In this document: one piece after another, positions 25,997 to 35,209 of the stretch
Layout of the letters: each line of letters starts with the position of its first letter
Position numbering within the stretch: position 1 is the first letter of the stretch
DNA from: an uncultured Clostridia bacterium
GTDB lineage: Bacteria > Bacillota > Clostridia > UBA1381
Assembly: GCA_910585485.1 (NCBI GenBank)
Contig: CAJUEZ010000012.1
Location: 1-55,421 of the forward strand
DNA: 55,421 bases
Direction: 5' to 3'
Translations under genes and position numbers: made by a program
The notes under the pieces: generated by a model
Database searches by the model: none
What the model was told of the DNA's origin: nothing
Seen by the model: the letters and a program-made list of their open reading frames with translations, nothing else

Positions 25997-27357
25997 AATA
26001 CCGCTTTCATAGCCTCTCTTATTCCTTGCAATTCTATATTATTTATGTGTCCCTCTACCGAAGGCAGCAGACACGATAAATCTTCGCCCCAATAATCAAC
26101 CCGTTTCAAAATTTCAGCAATAGCGGCTGTTTTCATAAACTTCATAACTTCGCCGTCATCATTCGCCTCGTCTGTACGATAAAACATAATTAGCGCCGCG
26201 AGCGAGAATACAAGACATTCAGGCTCTTTATTGTAGCGTTTCATATACTCCATGATACTTGGCAGCACGCGCACTTTAAATTTAGAAACAGAATTAAGCG
26301 CGATACTTAAAAGATAATGCTTTATAAATGGATTTTTAAAACGTTCCACAACATCATCAGCAAACGCTTCAAGTTCCTTTTTATCCAAGTCAAGCGTAGG
26401 TATTATTTCCTCAAAAATACCCTTTGAAGCAAATTTAAAGATTTCCTCATCCTCCATAGCTTCACGAACAGTCTCAATCCCCGCAAGACGCGCGGCAAGC
26501 ACCATCATTGTGTGCGCGCCGTTTAAAATTCTCACCTTGCGCTTTTTATACGGCGCGACATCGTCTGTCCAAATCACATTAAGACCGATTTTATGGAACG
26601 GCACTTCCTCGGAATATTTAGTGTCCCCTTCTATTACCCACAAATGAAAAATTTCAGCGGTATCTATCATATTATCCAAATATCCGTATGCCCTTTCCAT
26701 TTCCTTTGCCGTATCGCGCGGATAACCCGTTACAATTCTGTCAACAAGAGTATTTGTAAACACATTCTTCTCATTTATCCATTGTTCAAAATCATTACCG
26801 TACTCCCAGTCGGCAGCATATTGTAAAACGTATTTTTTCAGATTATCTCCGTTTTTATCAATCAGTTCGCATGGCAGAAGAATGAATCCGTCCAGTCCCG
26901 CGTCATAACGCGCTTTTAAAAACATCGTAAGACGCGCCGGAAAAGTAACCGAATCAAAATCTTTTTGGTTTTGACCCGACTTATATTCTATACCTGCTTC
27001 TGTTGTGTTTGAAACAATGTATCTCAGGTCGGGATTCTTCGCGCACTCAAAAAATGAATCGGTATCCTGATATGGATTTATGCAGCGCGTCACACAATCC
27101 ACAACTCGCGTTTCCTCCGTTTTTTCACCGTTCAAAAGTCCTCGCAAATATAAGCTGTATAACCCCTCCTGCTCGTTCAGTTTATCACAAAGACCTTCAG
27201 GAAGCGGCTGTACTACAACCACACCGTAATCCCCGCCATACTCCTTATTCAGCCTGTCAAACATCCAGTCCACAAATCCGCGAAGAAAATTCCCCTCGCC
27301 AAACTGCATTACCCTTTCAGTATGTTTTGCTTGTCCGTTTCTCTTTAAAAGTTCCAT
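25993..27357 (-). CDS. uxaB: Tagaturonate reductase
   Basis: A 454-residue NAD-dependent enzyme of the long-chain mannitol dehydrogenase family that reduces D-tagaturonate to D-altronate. The nucleotide-binding start Q-F-G-E-G-N-F-L-R-G-F and V-S-N-T-T-E-A-G-I are typical of UxaB. The segment K-K-R-K-V-R-I-L-N-G-A-H-T carries the lysine and the asparagine-histidine pair used in catalysis by this family. Its start lies 13 bases inside the end of uxaC, and its stop overlaps uxaA by four bases. The position between the isomerase and the dehydratase matches the pathway order. Confidence 0.95.
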   Translation of the reverse strand: MELLKRNGQAKHTERVMQFGEGNFLRGFVDWMFDRLNKEYGGDYGVVVVQPLPEGLCDKLNEQEGLYSLYLRGLLNGEKTEETRVVDCVTRCINPYQDTDSFFECAKNPDLRYIVSNTTEAGIEYKSGQNQKDFDSVTFPARLTMFLKARYDAGLDGFILLPCELIDKNGDNLKKYVLQYAADWEYGNDFEQWINEKNVFTNTLVDRIVTGYPRDTAKEMERAYGYLDNMIDTAEIFHLWVIEGDTKYSEEVPFHKIGLNVIWTDDVAPYKKRKVRILNGAHTMMVLAARLAGIETVREAMEDEEIFKFASKGIFEEIIPTLDLDKKELEAFADDVVERFKNPFIKHYLLSIALNSVSKFKVRVLPSIMEYMKRYNKEPECLVFSLAALIMFYRTDEANDDGEVMKFMKTAAIAEILKRVDYWGEDLSCLLPSVEGHINNIELQGIREAMKAVL

Positions 27358-28763
27358 TTCTCTGTCTCCTGTATTCCGAAATATCTTACAGCGTTATTAA
27401 ACGAAATGTCCCCGACAATTTTCCCAAGTATTTCATAATCTTCCGGAAACTCGCCTTTTTCTACCCATGTGCCAATAAGATTGCAAAGTATTCGTCTGAA
27501 ATACTCGTGGCGAGTATAAGATAAAAAGCTTCTTGAATCCGTGAGCATTCCCACAAATTTATTAAGCGCGCCAAGATTCGCAAGCGCTTTCATCTGCTCC
27601 ACCATTCCATCTCTTTGGTCATTGAACCACCATGCCGAGCCGAACTGTATTTTTCCCGCTGTTTCTGATGACTGGAAATTTCCTATCATTGTCGCGAGTA
27701 CATAATTATCCTTTGGATTAAGAGTGTATAGGATTGTTTTCGGCAAATTATCTGTTTCATCCATAGCGTTCAAAAGAGCCGACAGCGGAGCCGCAATCGC
27801 ATAATCCGCTATAGAGTCAAACCCTGTGTCCGCGCCTAATTTTTCAAACATTCTCGCATTATTATTTCTCAACGCTCCAATATGAAGCTGCATTGTCCAG
27901 CCGAGCGATTTATATTTTTTAGCCAAATCAATCAAAACAGAGCACTTATATGCCTCAATCTCTGATGATGACAACTTTCCTCCCACTATAGCCCTTTTTA
28001 ACACAGTATCCGCGCTATGCTCGTTATTAAACGGTACTCCGTCGAGAGCATGGTCGCTTATGCGGCAGCCAACGGCATGAAAATAATCTATTCGATTATA
28101 CACCGCGCTTAGCAAATCATCATAGCTGCTTATTTTTATTCCGCTTACTTTTTCAAGCTTTTCAATATATTCTTTAAACGTTTCCTTTTCGATATTTATG
28201 AGAAAATCAGGTCGGAAAGCGGGGCACACTTTTGCTTTTATATGTCCCTTTTCTTTTATTTTTTTATGCCATTCTAACGAATCCACAGGATCATCTGTAG
28301 TGCATATAACTGCGACATTGGAACTGTTTATAAGAGATGACGGGCTCATTTTTGAGTCTTTTATTACCTTGTTACACTGTTCCCATATCTTGTCGCAATT
28401 TTCTTCTGTCACTGCGCTCTCTACCCCAAAGTACCTCTTTAATTCAAGGTGTGTCCAATGATACAGCGGATTGCCTATCGCATATTTCAGACACGAGCAG
28501 AACGCTTTGAATTTATCATAATCGTCCGCGTCTCCTGTTATATATTTCTCATCAATTCCGTTTGAGCGCATATATCTCCACTTATAATGGTCACCGCCAA
28601 GAAATATTTCCGTGATATTTCCAAACGGCTTATCTTCATACATCATCCGCGGACTAAGATGGCAGTGGTAATCAAATATCGGCATATTCTCCGCGTAATT
28701 ATGATACAGTTTTACGGCAGTATCATTAGTCAGCATAAAATCATCATCCATAAAAGGTTTCAT
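27345..28763 (-). CDS. uxaC: Uronate isomerase
   Basis: A 472-residue isomerase of the amidohydrolase superfamily that converts D-galacturonate to D-tagaturonate (and D-glucuronate to D-fructuronate). Family hallmarks are M-P-I-F-D-Y-H-C-H-L near residues 29-38, which holds the metal-binding H-x-H; the W-T-H-L-E-L segment; C-T-T-D-D-P; and the late N-P-K-D-N-Y and T-D-S-R-S-F motifs. It is the second gene of the operon, 15 bases after the GH4 gene and overlapping uxaB. Length is normal. Confidence 0.96.
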   Translation of the reverse strand: MKPFMDDDFMLTNDTAVKLYHNYAENMPIFDYHCHLSPRMMYEDKPFGNITEIFLGGDHYKWRYMRSNGIDEKYITGDADDYDKFKAFCSCLKYAIGNPLYHWTHLELKRYFGVESAVTEENCDKIWEQCNKVIKDSKMSPSSLINSSNVAVICTTDDPVDSLEWHKKIKEKGHIKAKVCPAFRPDFLINIEKETFKEYIEKLEKVSGIKISSYDDLLSAVYNRIDYFHAVGCRISDHALDGVPFNNEHSADTVLKRAIVGGKLSSSEIEAYKCSVLIDLAKKYKSLGWTMQLHIGALRNNNARMFEKLGADTGFDSIADYAIAAPLSALLNAMDETDNLPKTILYTLNPKDNYVLATMIGNFQSSETAGKIQFGSAWWFNDQRDGMVEQMKALANLGALNKFVGMLTDSRSFLSYTRHEYFRRILCNLIGTWVEKGEFPEDYEILGKIVGDISFNNAVRYFGIQETEKWNF

Positions 28764-28778
28764 TTCTTTTCTCCTTTA

Positions 28779-30167
28779 TTAAAAATACATTTCAAGATAT
28801 TTTTTGGTGTTATATATCATTTCGTCAAACAATTTTTTCGCGTCGTCAACATTAAGGTAAATATTAGGATCTGTAACAAATGCGTTAAACACTCCGTTCA
28901 AATCTCTTTTCAGCGCCGCGTCAACAACTCTTTCCTGCTCACCGCATACGCGGCTGATTAAAGGATAAATCTGCTCCGGAATATTACCTGCGAATACAGG
29001 TGTCACTGAATTTGCCCTAAAACAAGCATTTGTTTCCACAACCGCTCCTATGGGTAGATTCGGTATCTGTCCGTAGTTGGGAATATTTACATTAGTCACA
29101 AGATCGCCAAGTCCCAAAAGCGCGCGTATTTGCTGCACACCCTCCTCGCCTGTTTCCTTTAACTCAAACTGTTCCTCACCGCCGTAAAGACGTTCGCTTT
29201 TCTCCAATCGTCTCTTTAAATCCTCTTTTCTCCATGATACAGGAGTAAGCGCAAAACCCCACTTTTCAACGGTTTCTTTATCTTTTAAATACCAATCACC
29301 CGGACAGAACTCCGCAAGATGTCTGTCTCCCGCCGCGGCAATAATTCCATAACGCAAGAACAAATCTATTTTTACCTTTTCACTGCATTTGAAGAACTTA
29401 TTCATCCAATTTTCATCCACATCCCGGATATAACCCGAATCCTTGTATTTTTCCGCAAATTCACGGTATACAGGGAAAACGTCAATATCACGGTACTGCG
29501 CTTTTGTAATCCATGTAAAGTGATTTACACCCACTACATTTACTTTGACATCCTCGCGCTTTATTCCGCTTAACCCCCGAAATTCTTCAAGTGCGGATAC
29601 AAGTACCTTCTGCGTGCCAAACACTTCATGACAGCATCCAAATGCTTTTATTTCCGGAAATACTCTATAAAGCGTCTTTACACACATTGTCATAGGGTTT
29701 GTGTAATTTATTACCCACGCTTTCGGACAATACTTTTTTATGTTTTCCGCTATTTCCTCAAACATCGGAATCGTGCGTAAAGCTCTTATGATTCCTCCCG
29801 CTCCCGATGTATCTCCCACTGACTGGTAAATGCCGTATTTTTCAGGAAGATGCACATCGCTTTCCATCTCATCAAATGTTCCCGGCAAAATTGATATGAC
29901 AACAAAATCCGCCCCTGATAGCACTTCTTTTATAGAGTTTACAGCCTTATATTCCCATGGTGATTTTGCGCCCTCAATATCTCTTGCTTTGTTGCCTATT
30001 TTTTCATTTTTCTTCGCCGCGTCAAAATCAATGTCGTACAGATATACGCTTCCGCACATATCCTCCGTCACGGCAAGATCACTCATAAATCCCCACGCCC
30101 ATCCGCGCGAGCCGCCGCCTATATACGCAATTTTTATGTCTTCCGCTTTTTTACCTGTGTATTTCAT
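28779..30167 (-). CDS. GH4 glycosidase, probable alpha-galacturonidase
   Basis: A 462-residue NAD- and metal-dependent family 4 glycosidase acting in the cytoplasm. It has the N-terminal dinucleotide motif I-G-G-G-S-R-G-W near 15-22, the Y-T-N-P-M segment, and the metal-binding Cys and His in G-C-C-H-E-V and G-V-N-H-F. Family 4 covers several substrates. The position as first gene of the uxaCBA operon points to release of galacturonic acid, or unsaturated galacturonate, from short pectin oligomers. An alpha-galactosidase or alpha-glucuronidase activity is possible. There is no signal peptide, so the oligomers must first be imported; no transporter is in the window. Confidence 0.88.
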   Translation of the reverse strand: MKYTGKKAEDIKIAYIGGGSRGWAWGFMSDLAVTEDMCGSVYLYDIDFDAAKKNEKIGNKARDIEGAKSPWEYKAVNSIKEVLSGADFVVISILPGTFDEMESDVHLPEKYGIYQSVGDTSGAGGIIRALRTIPMFEEIAENIKKYCPKAWVINYTNPMTMCVKTLYRVFPEIKAFGCCHEVFGTQKVLVSALEEFRGLSGIKREDVKVNVVGVNHFTWITKAQYRDIDVFPVYREFAEKYKDSGYIRDVDENWMNKFFKCSEKVKIDLFLRYGIIAAAGDRHLAEFCPGDWYLKDKETVEKWGFALTPVSWRKEDLKRRLEKSERLYGGEEQFELKETGEEGVQQIRALLGLGDLVTNVNIPNYGQIPNLPIGAVVETNACFRANSVTPVFAGNIPEQIYPLISRVCGEQERVVDAALKRDLNGVFNAFVTDPNIYLNVDDAKKLFDEMIYNTKKYLEMYF

Positions 30168-30199
30168 TCACAGTCCCTCCATACATTTAATTTAAGCAT

Positions 30200-30228
30200 A
30201 TTATACCACTCTTTACAATTTCAAACAA
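30200..30228 (-). promoter_or_regulatory. Promoter of the uxa operon
   Basis: Minus strand TTGTTT (30228-30223), a 17-bp spacer and TATAAT (30205-30200). A palindrome CAATA-TAAA-TATTG at 30226-30239 overlaps the -35 edge and could bind a regulator, though so AT-rich a site is weak evidence. Confidence 0.5.
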
Positions 30229-30286
30229 TATAAATATTGTGATAATTTAAAAATAATCATCAAATATTGCTATTTTATAAAATAAC

Positions 30287-30318
30287 AAAAGCACCATTTA
30301 TAAAAAAACAGTGCTTTT
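30287..30318 (-). terminator. Possible terminator after the amidase gene
   Basis: AAAAGCAC (30287-30294) and GTGCTTTT (30311-30318) pair over a 16-base loop rich in T, just past the amidase stop at 30324. The long loop lowers confidence. Confidence 0.4.
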
Positions 30319-30323
30319 TGTTA

Positions 30324-31334
30324 CTAATTATTTCGAATATATTCATCTACTCCCTCAGCAATAGCCTTGCCTATTTCATCACTTGACGAGCGGAGAACAG
30401 CCAAATCGCTGCTGTCATCAAAGAAACCTATTTCCATATATGCGATAGGAACGGGACATTTGTTGAACAAAATAAGATACGGAGAATATATAGGTCCGTT
30501 ATGTCTAAGACCCGATTTTTCTGCGACTTTGTCATTAATAATCTTGCCCATATTATTTGAATCAGATATGTAATCTTCACTTATATAGCTTTGTCTGTAC
30601 TGTCCTTCAAGGCTTATATATGAAGTGCCTCTGCTTCCGCCTGCGTTTGAATGTATACATACGTATGCCGCAGCGTCCGGCTCAGAAGACGTATCATTTC
30701 CGGGGAAACAATAAGAAACTCTCTTATTCATTGACGGATTTTGCTCATTTGTAGTTCTTGTCATACGAACTTCATAACCCATTTCCTCAAGGTAAGTTTG
30801 AGCGGCAAGAGCGTTATTCAGATTAATTTCCGGTTCTTTGGTTCTGTCAGCTGCGCTCATCGGATACCAACAGGACGCGTTTGGCGGACAAAGTTCAGTA
30901 CAGCCTGTTCCATAGCAATCCTCGCCAAATGTTCCGTTTTTATAATGACGCCACTCTCCCCACGACCCGCGTGACTCATTATACTCATAACCCTCCGCCG
31001 TCTTTTCCTCAGATGTCATTTCTGATGATAATTTTCCATGACCCGCGTCAAGCACTATAACTTTTTTCTCCGTTTGCGGTTCTGATTCAATATCCTCTTC
31101 GCCGCTTATAGGAGCGTTCGCCTCCGCCGTCTGATTATCGTCTTCCGCGTCTTGCGAAGGCTTGAACGTCGGCATTTGCATCATAGCAATTTCCGTTTCA
31201 TTGTCAAGTCTTTTTTGTTCCAGTTCCTTTTTTTGCTTATCGGCGCTGCACATCGCAAACACGCAAAACACCACTGAAGCTACCAAAAATGTAGCGGCGA
31301 TTCTCAGCAGCCACTTTAATTTCTTGTCACTCAT
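30324..31334 (-). CDS. N-acetylmuramoyl-L-alanine amidase (Amidase_3)
   Basis: A 336-residue peptidoglycan amidase attached by a single N-terminal membrane segment (about 9-28) and a charged, acidic linker to about 90. The zinc amidase domain starts V-I-V-L-D-A-G-H-G, with the first zinc histidine. It continues with the E-I-N-L-N segment that holds the zinc glutamate, the second histidine in V-C-I-H-S-N-A-G, and the catalytic glutamate in Y-M-E-I-G-F-F. It cuts the bond between N-acetylmuramic acid and L-alanine. GGAGGG precedes the ATG. There is an insertion rich in Cys, Trp and Gly between the first histidine and the glutamate (about 105-150). Confidence 0.9.
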   Translation of the reverse strand: MSDKKLKWLLRIAATFLVASVVFCVFAMCSADKQKKELEQKRLDNETEIAMMQMPTFKPSQDAEDDNQTAEANAPISGEEDIESEPQTEKKVIVLDAGHGKLSSEMTSEEKTAEGYEYNESRGSWGEWRHYKNGTFGEDCYGTGCTELCPPNASCWYPMSAADRTKEPEINLNNALAAQTYLEEMGYEVRMTRTTNEQNPSMNKRVSYCFPGNDTSSEPDAAAYVCIHSNAGGSRGTSYISLEGQYRQSYISEDYISDSNNMGKIINDKVAEKSGLRHNGPIYSPYLILFNKCPVPIAYMEIGFFDDSSDLAVLRSSSDEIGKAIAEGVDEYIRNN

Positions 31335-31435
31335 ATATTTTTATACCCTCCACCGTTTTATTCATAACAATATACTCATTTTACCACCTTAATCAAAAAA
31401 TTTCAAGTACTGGCGCAAATTCTTGCTGCAATACA

Positions 31436-31462
31436 AAACAGCCGCATAAATAGCGGCTGTTT
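31436..31462 (-). terminator. Terminator of the ABC exporter operon
   Basis: AAACAGCCGC (31436-31445) and GCGGCTGTTT (31453-31462) form a 10-bp stem with a seven-base loop. It lies eight bases past the stop at 31470, with T-rich sequence after it on the minus strand. Confidence 0.85.
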
Positions 31463-31469
31463 CAAAAAA

Positions 31470-33344
31470 TTATTCAAGTTCAAAAGCTCCCGTATAAAGC
31501 TGATAATATTTTCCTTTTTGCTCTATCAGCTGTTCGTGTGTTCCTCGTTCTATAATTCTACCTAATTCCAGTACCATAATAACGTCGGAATTTTGAACAG
31601 TTGACAGCCTGTGCGCTATAACAAACACGGTTCTGCCGGTCATGAGCGCGTCCATACCTCGCTGCACAATAGCTTCGGTTCGAGTATCAATACTGGACGT
31701 AGCCTCGTCAAGTATCATTACAGGCGGATCAGCAACCGCCGCTCTCGCTATTGAAAGGAGCTGACGCTGTCCCTGTGAAAGGCTTCCGCCGTCGCCCGAA
31801 ATAACTGTGTCATATCCGTCAGGCAGCATTTTGATAAACTCATCGGCATTTGCCAATCTTGCAGCGGCATAAACCTCCTCGTCATCCGCTTCAAGATTTC
31901 CGTAACGGATATTCTCGCGTATTGTTCCCGTAAACAAATTCGTGTCCTGAAGCACTATACCAAGCGAACGTCTTAAATCACTCTTATGTATATCGCTTAT
32001 ATCAATTCCGTCATAAGTTATCTTTCCATCGGCTATATCGTAGAATCTGTTAATAAGATTAGTTATAGTCGTCTTACCCGCTCCTGTCGATCCAACAAAC
32101 GCGACTTTTTCACCGCGGTCGGCTGAAAGAGTTATATCATGCAGCACAATTTTGTCCGGATTATAACCAAAATCAACATCAAAGAATTTCACTTCGCCTG
32201 TAAGACGCGTATAAGAGACTGTTCCGTCATCATTTGGCTTCTTCCATGCCCACATGTATGTTTTTTCTTCAGTTTCAACGAGATTGTCGTTTCTGTCATA
32301 TTTAACATTCACAAGAGTTACATTTCCGCTGTCCTTCTCCGATTCCTCATCCATAAGATTGAAGATACGCTCAGCGCCCGCCAAAGCCATTACGATTGAA
32401 TTAAGCTGCTGAGAAATCTGATTTATCGGCATTGTGAACGATTTTGAAAGTTGCAGGAATGACGCTATAATACCGAGCGTAAGTCCTCCAACCCCGCCTA
32501 TTGCAAGCGCTCCGCCTATCACGGCAATAAGAACATATTGAAGGTTTCCGAGATTCGCCATTATCGGCATAAGGATATTGGCAAATGTATTCGCCTGAAT
32601 AGCATTATCACAAAGTTCCTCATTAAGCTTATCAAAATCTGCTTTTGTATGCTCCTCATGGCAGAATACCTTAATAACCTTCTGACCATTAATCATTTCT
32701 TCTATATATCCGTTTACTTCTCCTATAGAACGCTGCTGCTTTACAAAATATTTTCCGCTGTTTCCTGCTATTTTTCTCGTCACCTGCATTATGCAGAATA
32801 CAAAAACAAGTATAAATATCGTCAAATAAACGCTTGAAGCAAACATGGCACACAGCACGGATATTATCGTGATTGCCGATGAAAACATCTGCGGAATACT
32901 CTGAGACAACATTTGACGCAATGTATCGGTATCGTTTGTATAATAACTCATTATATCACCGTGAGTATGCGTGTCAAAATACTTAATGGGAAGCTTTTGC
33001 ATATGCGTAAACATATCATCACGTATTTTTTTAAGTATTCCCTGGGAAACAGACACCATGATTCTGTTATAGAACAGCGTTGAGAGTATTCCGACAATAT
33101 ATACAAGACCCATAATCATTATCGCCTCAAGCAGTCCCGTAAACACAGGATTCGCCTCAGAAAGCATTGGCGTGATATAGTCATCTATTACAACTCTTAT
33201 AAACATAGAACCCGCGACATTTGCCACAGCGCTCATTATGATAAATAAAAGCACAAGAATAAATCTAAACTTATATTCTTTTATATAAGAAAGCAGACGT
33301 TTTATTGTTTTTCCCGCGTTTTGCGCTCCGCGTTTTTTATTCAT
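31470..33344 (-). CDS. ABC exporter half-transporter with canonical ATP site
   Basis: A 624-residue fusion of six membrane helices (about 25-345) and an ATPase domain. Motifs are Walker A G-S-T-G-A-G-K-T-T near 419, signature L-S-Q-G-Q near 526, and Walker B M-I-L-D-E-A-T near 547 with the catalytic glutamate. About 50 extra residues (the Y-M-W-A-W-K-K-P region) sit between the two domains, a feature seen in many clostridial relatives. It overlaps the previous ABC gene by eight bases, and the two almost certainly form a heterodimer of the TM287/288 or LmrCD type. Substrate is unknown; drugs, peptides or lipids are typical for the group. Confidence 0.93.
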   Translation of the reverse strand: MNKKRGAQNAGKTIKRLLSYIKEYKFRFILVLLFIIMSAVANVAGSMFIRVVIDDYITPMLSEANPVFTGLLEAIMIMGLVYIVGILSTLFYNRIMVSVSQGILKKIRDDMFTHMQKLPIKYFDTHTHGDIMSYYTNDTDTLRQMLSQSIPQMFSSAITIISVLCAMFASSVYLTIFILVFVFCIMQVTRKIAGNSGKYFVKQQRSIGEVNGYIEEMINGQKVIKVFCHEEHTKADFDKLNEELCDNAIQANTFANILMPIMANLGNLQYVLIAVIGGALAIGGVGGLTLGIIASFLQLSKSFTMPINQISQQLNSIVMALAGAERIFNLMDEESEKDSGNVTLVNVKYDRNDNLVETEEKTYMWAWKKPNDDGTVSYTRLTGEVKFFDVDFGYNPDKIVLHDITLSADRGEKVAFVGSTGAGKTTITNLINRFYDIADGKITYDGIDISDIHKSDLRRSLGIVLQDTNLFTGTIRENIRYGNLEADDEEVYAAARLANADEFIKMLPDGYDTVISGDGGSLSQGQRQLLSIARAAVADPPVMILDEATSSIDTRTEAIVQRGMDALMTGRTVFVIAHRLSTVQNSDVIMVLELGRIIERGTHEQLIEQKGKYYQLYTGAFELE

Positions 33345-35070
33345 CGCTGCCGCCTCCCTTCACCTGTGAATTATATACCTCCTGATAAATAGCATTGTTT
33401 TTCAAAAGTTCATCATGAGTACCTATTCCATTGATTTCGCCGTTTTCCATGACTATTATCTTATCCGCGTCCTCAACCGATGAAATACGCTGAGCGATAA
33501 TAATCTTTGTGGTATTTGGAATTTCTTCCTTAAACGCGCGCCGTATGCTTGAATCAGTCTTTGTGTCAACAGCGCTTGTACTGTCGTCAAGAATAAGTAT
33601 CTTAGGCTTTTTCAGCAGCGCGCGGGCAATGCAAAGTCTTTGCTTCTGTCCTCCTGAAACATTACTGCCGCCTTGTTCTATATATGTATTATACTTTTGG
33701 GGGAAGGTCTGTATAAATTCATCAGCCTGTGCGAGACGGCATACTCTTTCAATATCCTCGTCCGAGGCATTTTCGTCACCCCAACGAAGATTTTCCTTAA
33801 TAGTGCCGGAGAACAATACATTTTTCTGTAAAACCATTGCGACTTCACCGCGAAGCGCTTCTATATCGTATTCCTTAACGTTTCTTCCCCCTACAAGCAC
33901 ATCTCCGTCTATTGTGTCATAAAGCCTCGGAATCAGCTGAACAAGGCTTGATTTTGAACTTCCTGTTCCTCCTATTATACCAACAGTCTCTCCGGATTTG
34001 ATTTCAAGATTAATATTTTTAAGGCACAGCTTTTTTCTCTTTTTGGAATATCCAAAATTAACATTCTTAAAAGAAATATCGCCATTCTTTATTTCCGTAA
34101 CGGGATTTTCGGGATTATTAAGATCGCTCTCCTCCGAAAGAATCTCTGATATTCTCTCCGCTGACGCTCTTGCCATTATAATCATAACGAATACCATAGA
34201 AAGCATCATAAGACTCATCAATATCTGCATAGCGTACGCTATAAGACTTGTAAGTTCGCCTGTTGTCATTGATTTTCCTACTATAAGATTCGCGCCAAAC
34301 CATGATATAAGCAGTATACATCCGTATGCTGAGAACTGCATAAGCGGAGCGTTAAAAGAAAGCAGTTTTTCCGCCTTTACAAAATCATTGTAAATGTCTC
34401 CCGATACATTTTTAAACTTCTTCTCTTCATAATCCTCTCTCACAAAAGATTTGACAACGCGGATTCCTCTTAGATTTTCCTGAACAACATTATTAAGCTT
34501 ATCATAGATTTTAAAAACCCTCTCAAATATCGGATGAGCGTGGCTCATAATAATATACAGACCCACTCCAAGCACGGGTATTGCCACAAGGAATATAATA
34601 GAAAGCTTATGGTTAATGCCAAATGCCATAATCAGAGAAAACAGAAGCATAAGCGGCGATCTTACCGCAATTCGGATTATCATCTGATATGCGTTCTGAA
34701 CATTTGTAATATCAGTCGTCAATCTCGTAACAATACTGGACGTTGAAAATTTGTCGATATTAGCAAATGAAAACTTCTGCACGTTATAGAACATGTCTTT
34801 TCTCAGATTCTTTGCGAATCCAGCCGAGGCATTCGCGGCATATTTTCCTGAAAGCGCTCCGAAAGAAAGCGATATTACACAGGAAATCACCAGCGCTATA
34901 CCCATTTTAAGAATGAAACTCATATTGCCGGAATCAATTCCTTTATCAATAAGTTCCGCCATAAGATATGGAATGATTACCTCTATAATTACTTCCAAAG
35001 TAACGAAAATCGGCGCAAGAAAAGAATCACGCTTATATTCCCGCACACTTTTTATTAGTTGTTTAATCAT
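33337..35070 (-). CDS. ABC exporter half-transporter with degenerate ATP site
   Basis: A 577-residue half-transporter with six membrane helices (about 18-310) and an ATPase domain. Walker A is G-G-T-G-S-S-K-S near 366 and the signature is V-S-G-G-Q near 476. Walker B reads L-I-L-D-D-S-T, so the catalytic glutamate is replaced by aspartate near 495. That substitution is the mark of the non-hydrolysing site in heterodimeric exporters such as TM287/288, supporting pairing with the next gene. AGGAGG precedes the ATG. The transcript starts near 35143 and passes through a terminator-like hairpin before this gene. Confidence 0.92.
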   Translation of the reverse strand: MIKQLIKSVREYKRDSFLAPIFVTLEVIIEVIIPYLMAELIDKGIDSGNMSFILKMGIALVISCVISLSFGALSGKYAANASAGFAKNLRKDMFYNVQKFSFANIDKFSTSSIVTRLTTDITNVQNAYQMIIRIAVRSPLMLLFSLIMAFGINHKLSIIFLVAIPVLGVGLYIIMSHAHPIFERVFKIYDKLNNVVQENLRGIRVVKSFVREDYEEKKFKNVSGDIYNDFVKAEKLLSFNAPLMQFSAYGCILLISWFGANLIVGKSMTTGELTSLIAYAMQILMSLMMLSMVFVMIIMARASAERISEILSEESDLNNPENPVTEIKNGDISFKNVNFGYSKKRKKLCLKNINLEIKSGETVGIIGGTGSSKSSLVQLIPRLYDTIDGDVLVGGRNVKEYDIEALRGEVAMVLQKNVLFSGTIKENLRWGDENASDEDIERVCRLAQADEFIQTFPQKYNTYIEQGGSNVSGGQKQRLCIARALLKKPKILILDDSTSAVDTKTDSSIRRAFKEEIPNTTKIIIAQRISSVEDADKIIVMENGEINGIGTHDELLKNNAIYQEVYNSQVKGGGSDE

Positions 35071-35102
35071 AAAATTCCTCCTTTGAAATAGATTTAATGT
35101 GC

Positions 35103-35131
35103 AAAAAAATTAGACCTCCGGCCTAATTTTT
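35103..35131 (-). terminator. Intrinsic terminator in the leader of the ABC exporter operon
   Basis: On the minus strand, ATTAGGCC and GGTCTAAT (with one G-T pair) enclose the loop GGA. The stem is extended by A-T pairs, and seven T follow. It lies between the promoter at 35150-35178 and the ABC start at 35070. It can therefore attenuate the ABC operon as well as end transcription from the histidine kinase gene. Confidence 0.8.
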
Positions 35132-35149
35132 GTATATATGTATTTTCTT

Positions 35150-35178
35150 ATTATATATCTATTTTTTTTGAAAGTCAA
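35150..35178 (-). promoter_or_regulatory. Promoter of the ABC exporter operon
   Basis: Minus strand TTGACT (35178-35173), a 17-bp spacer and TATAAT (35155-35150), close to consensus. It lies after the histidine kinase stop codon and before the terminator hairpin. Confidence 0.8.
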
Positions 35179-35209
35179 TAAATCATCAAAACTGTTTACA
35201 TTTTGTTCA

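Noticed and set aside
30226..30239. Specific repressor operator before the uxa operon
   Set aside because: CAATA-TAAA-TATTG is palindromic, but such AT-only sites arise easily by chance here, and no regulator gene is adjacent. It is only mentioned with the promoter.
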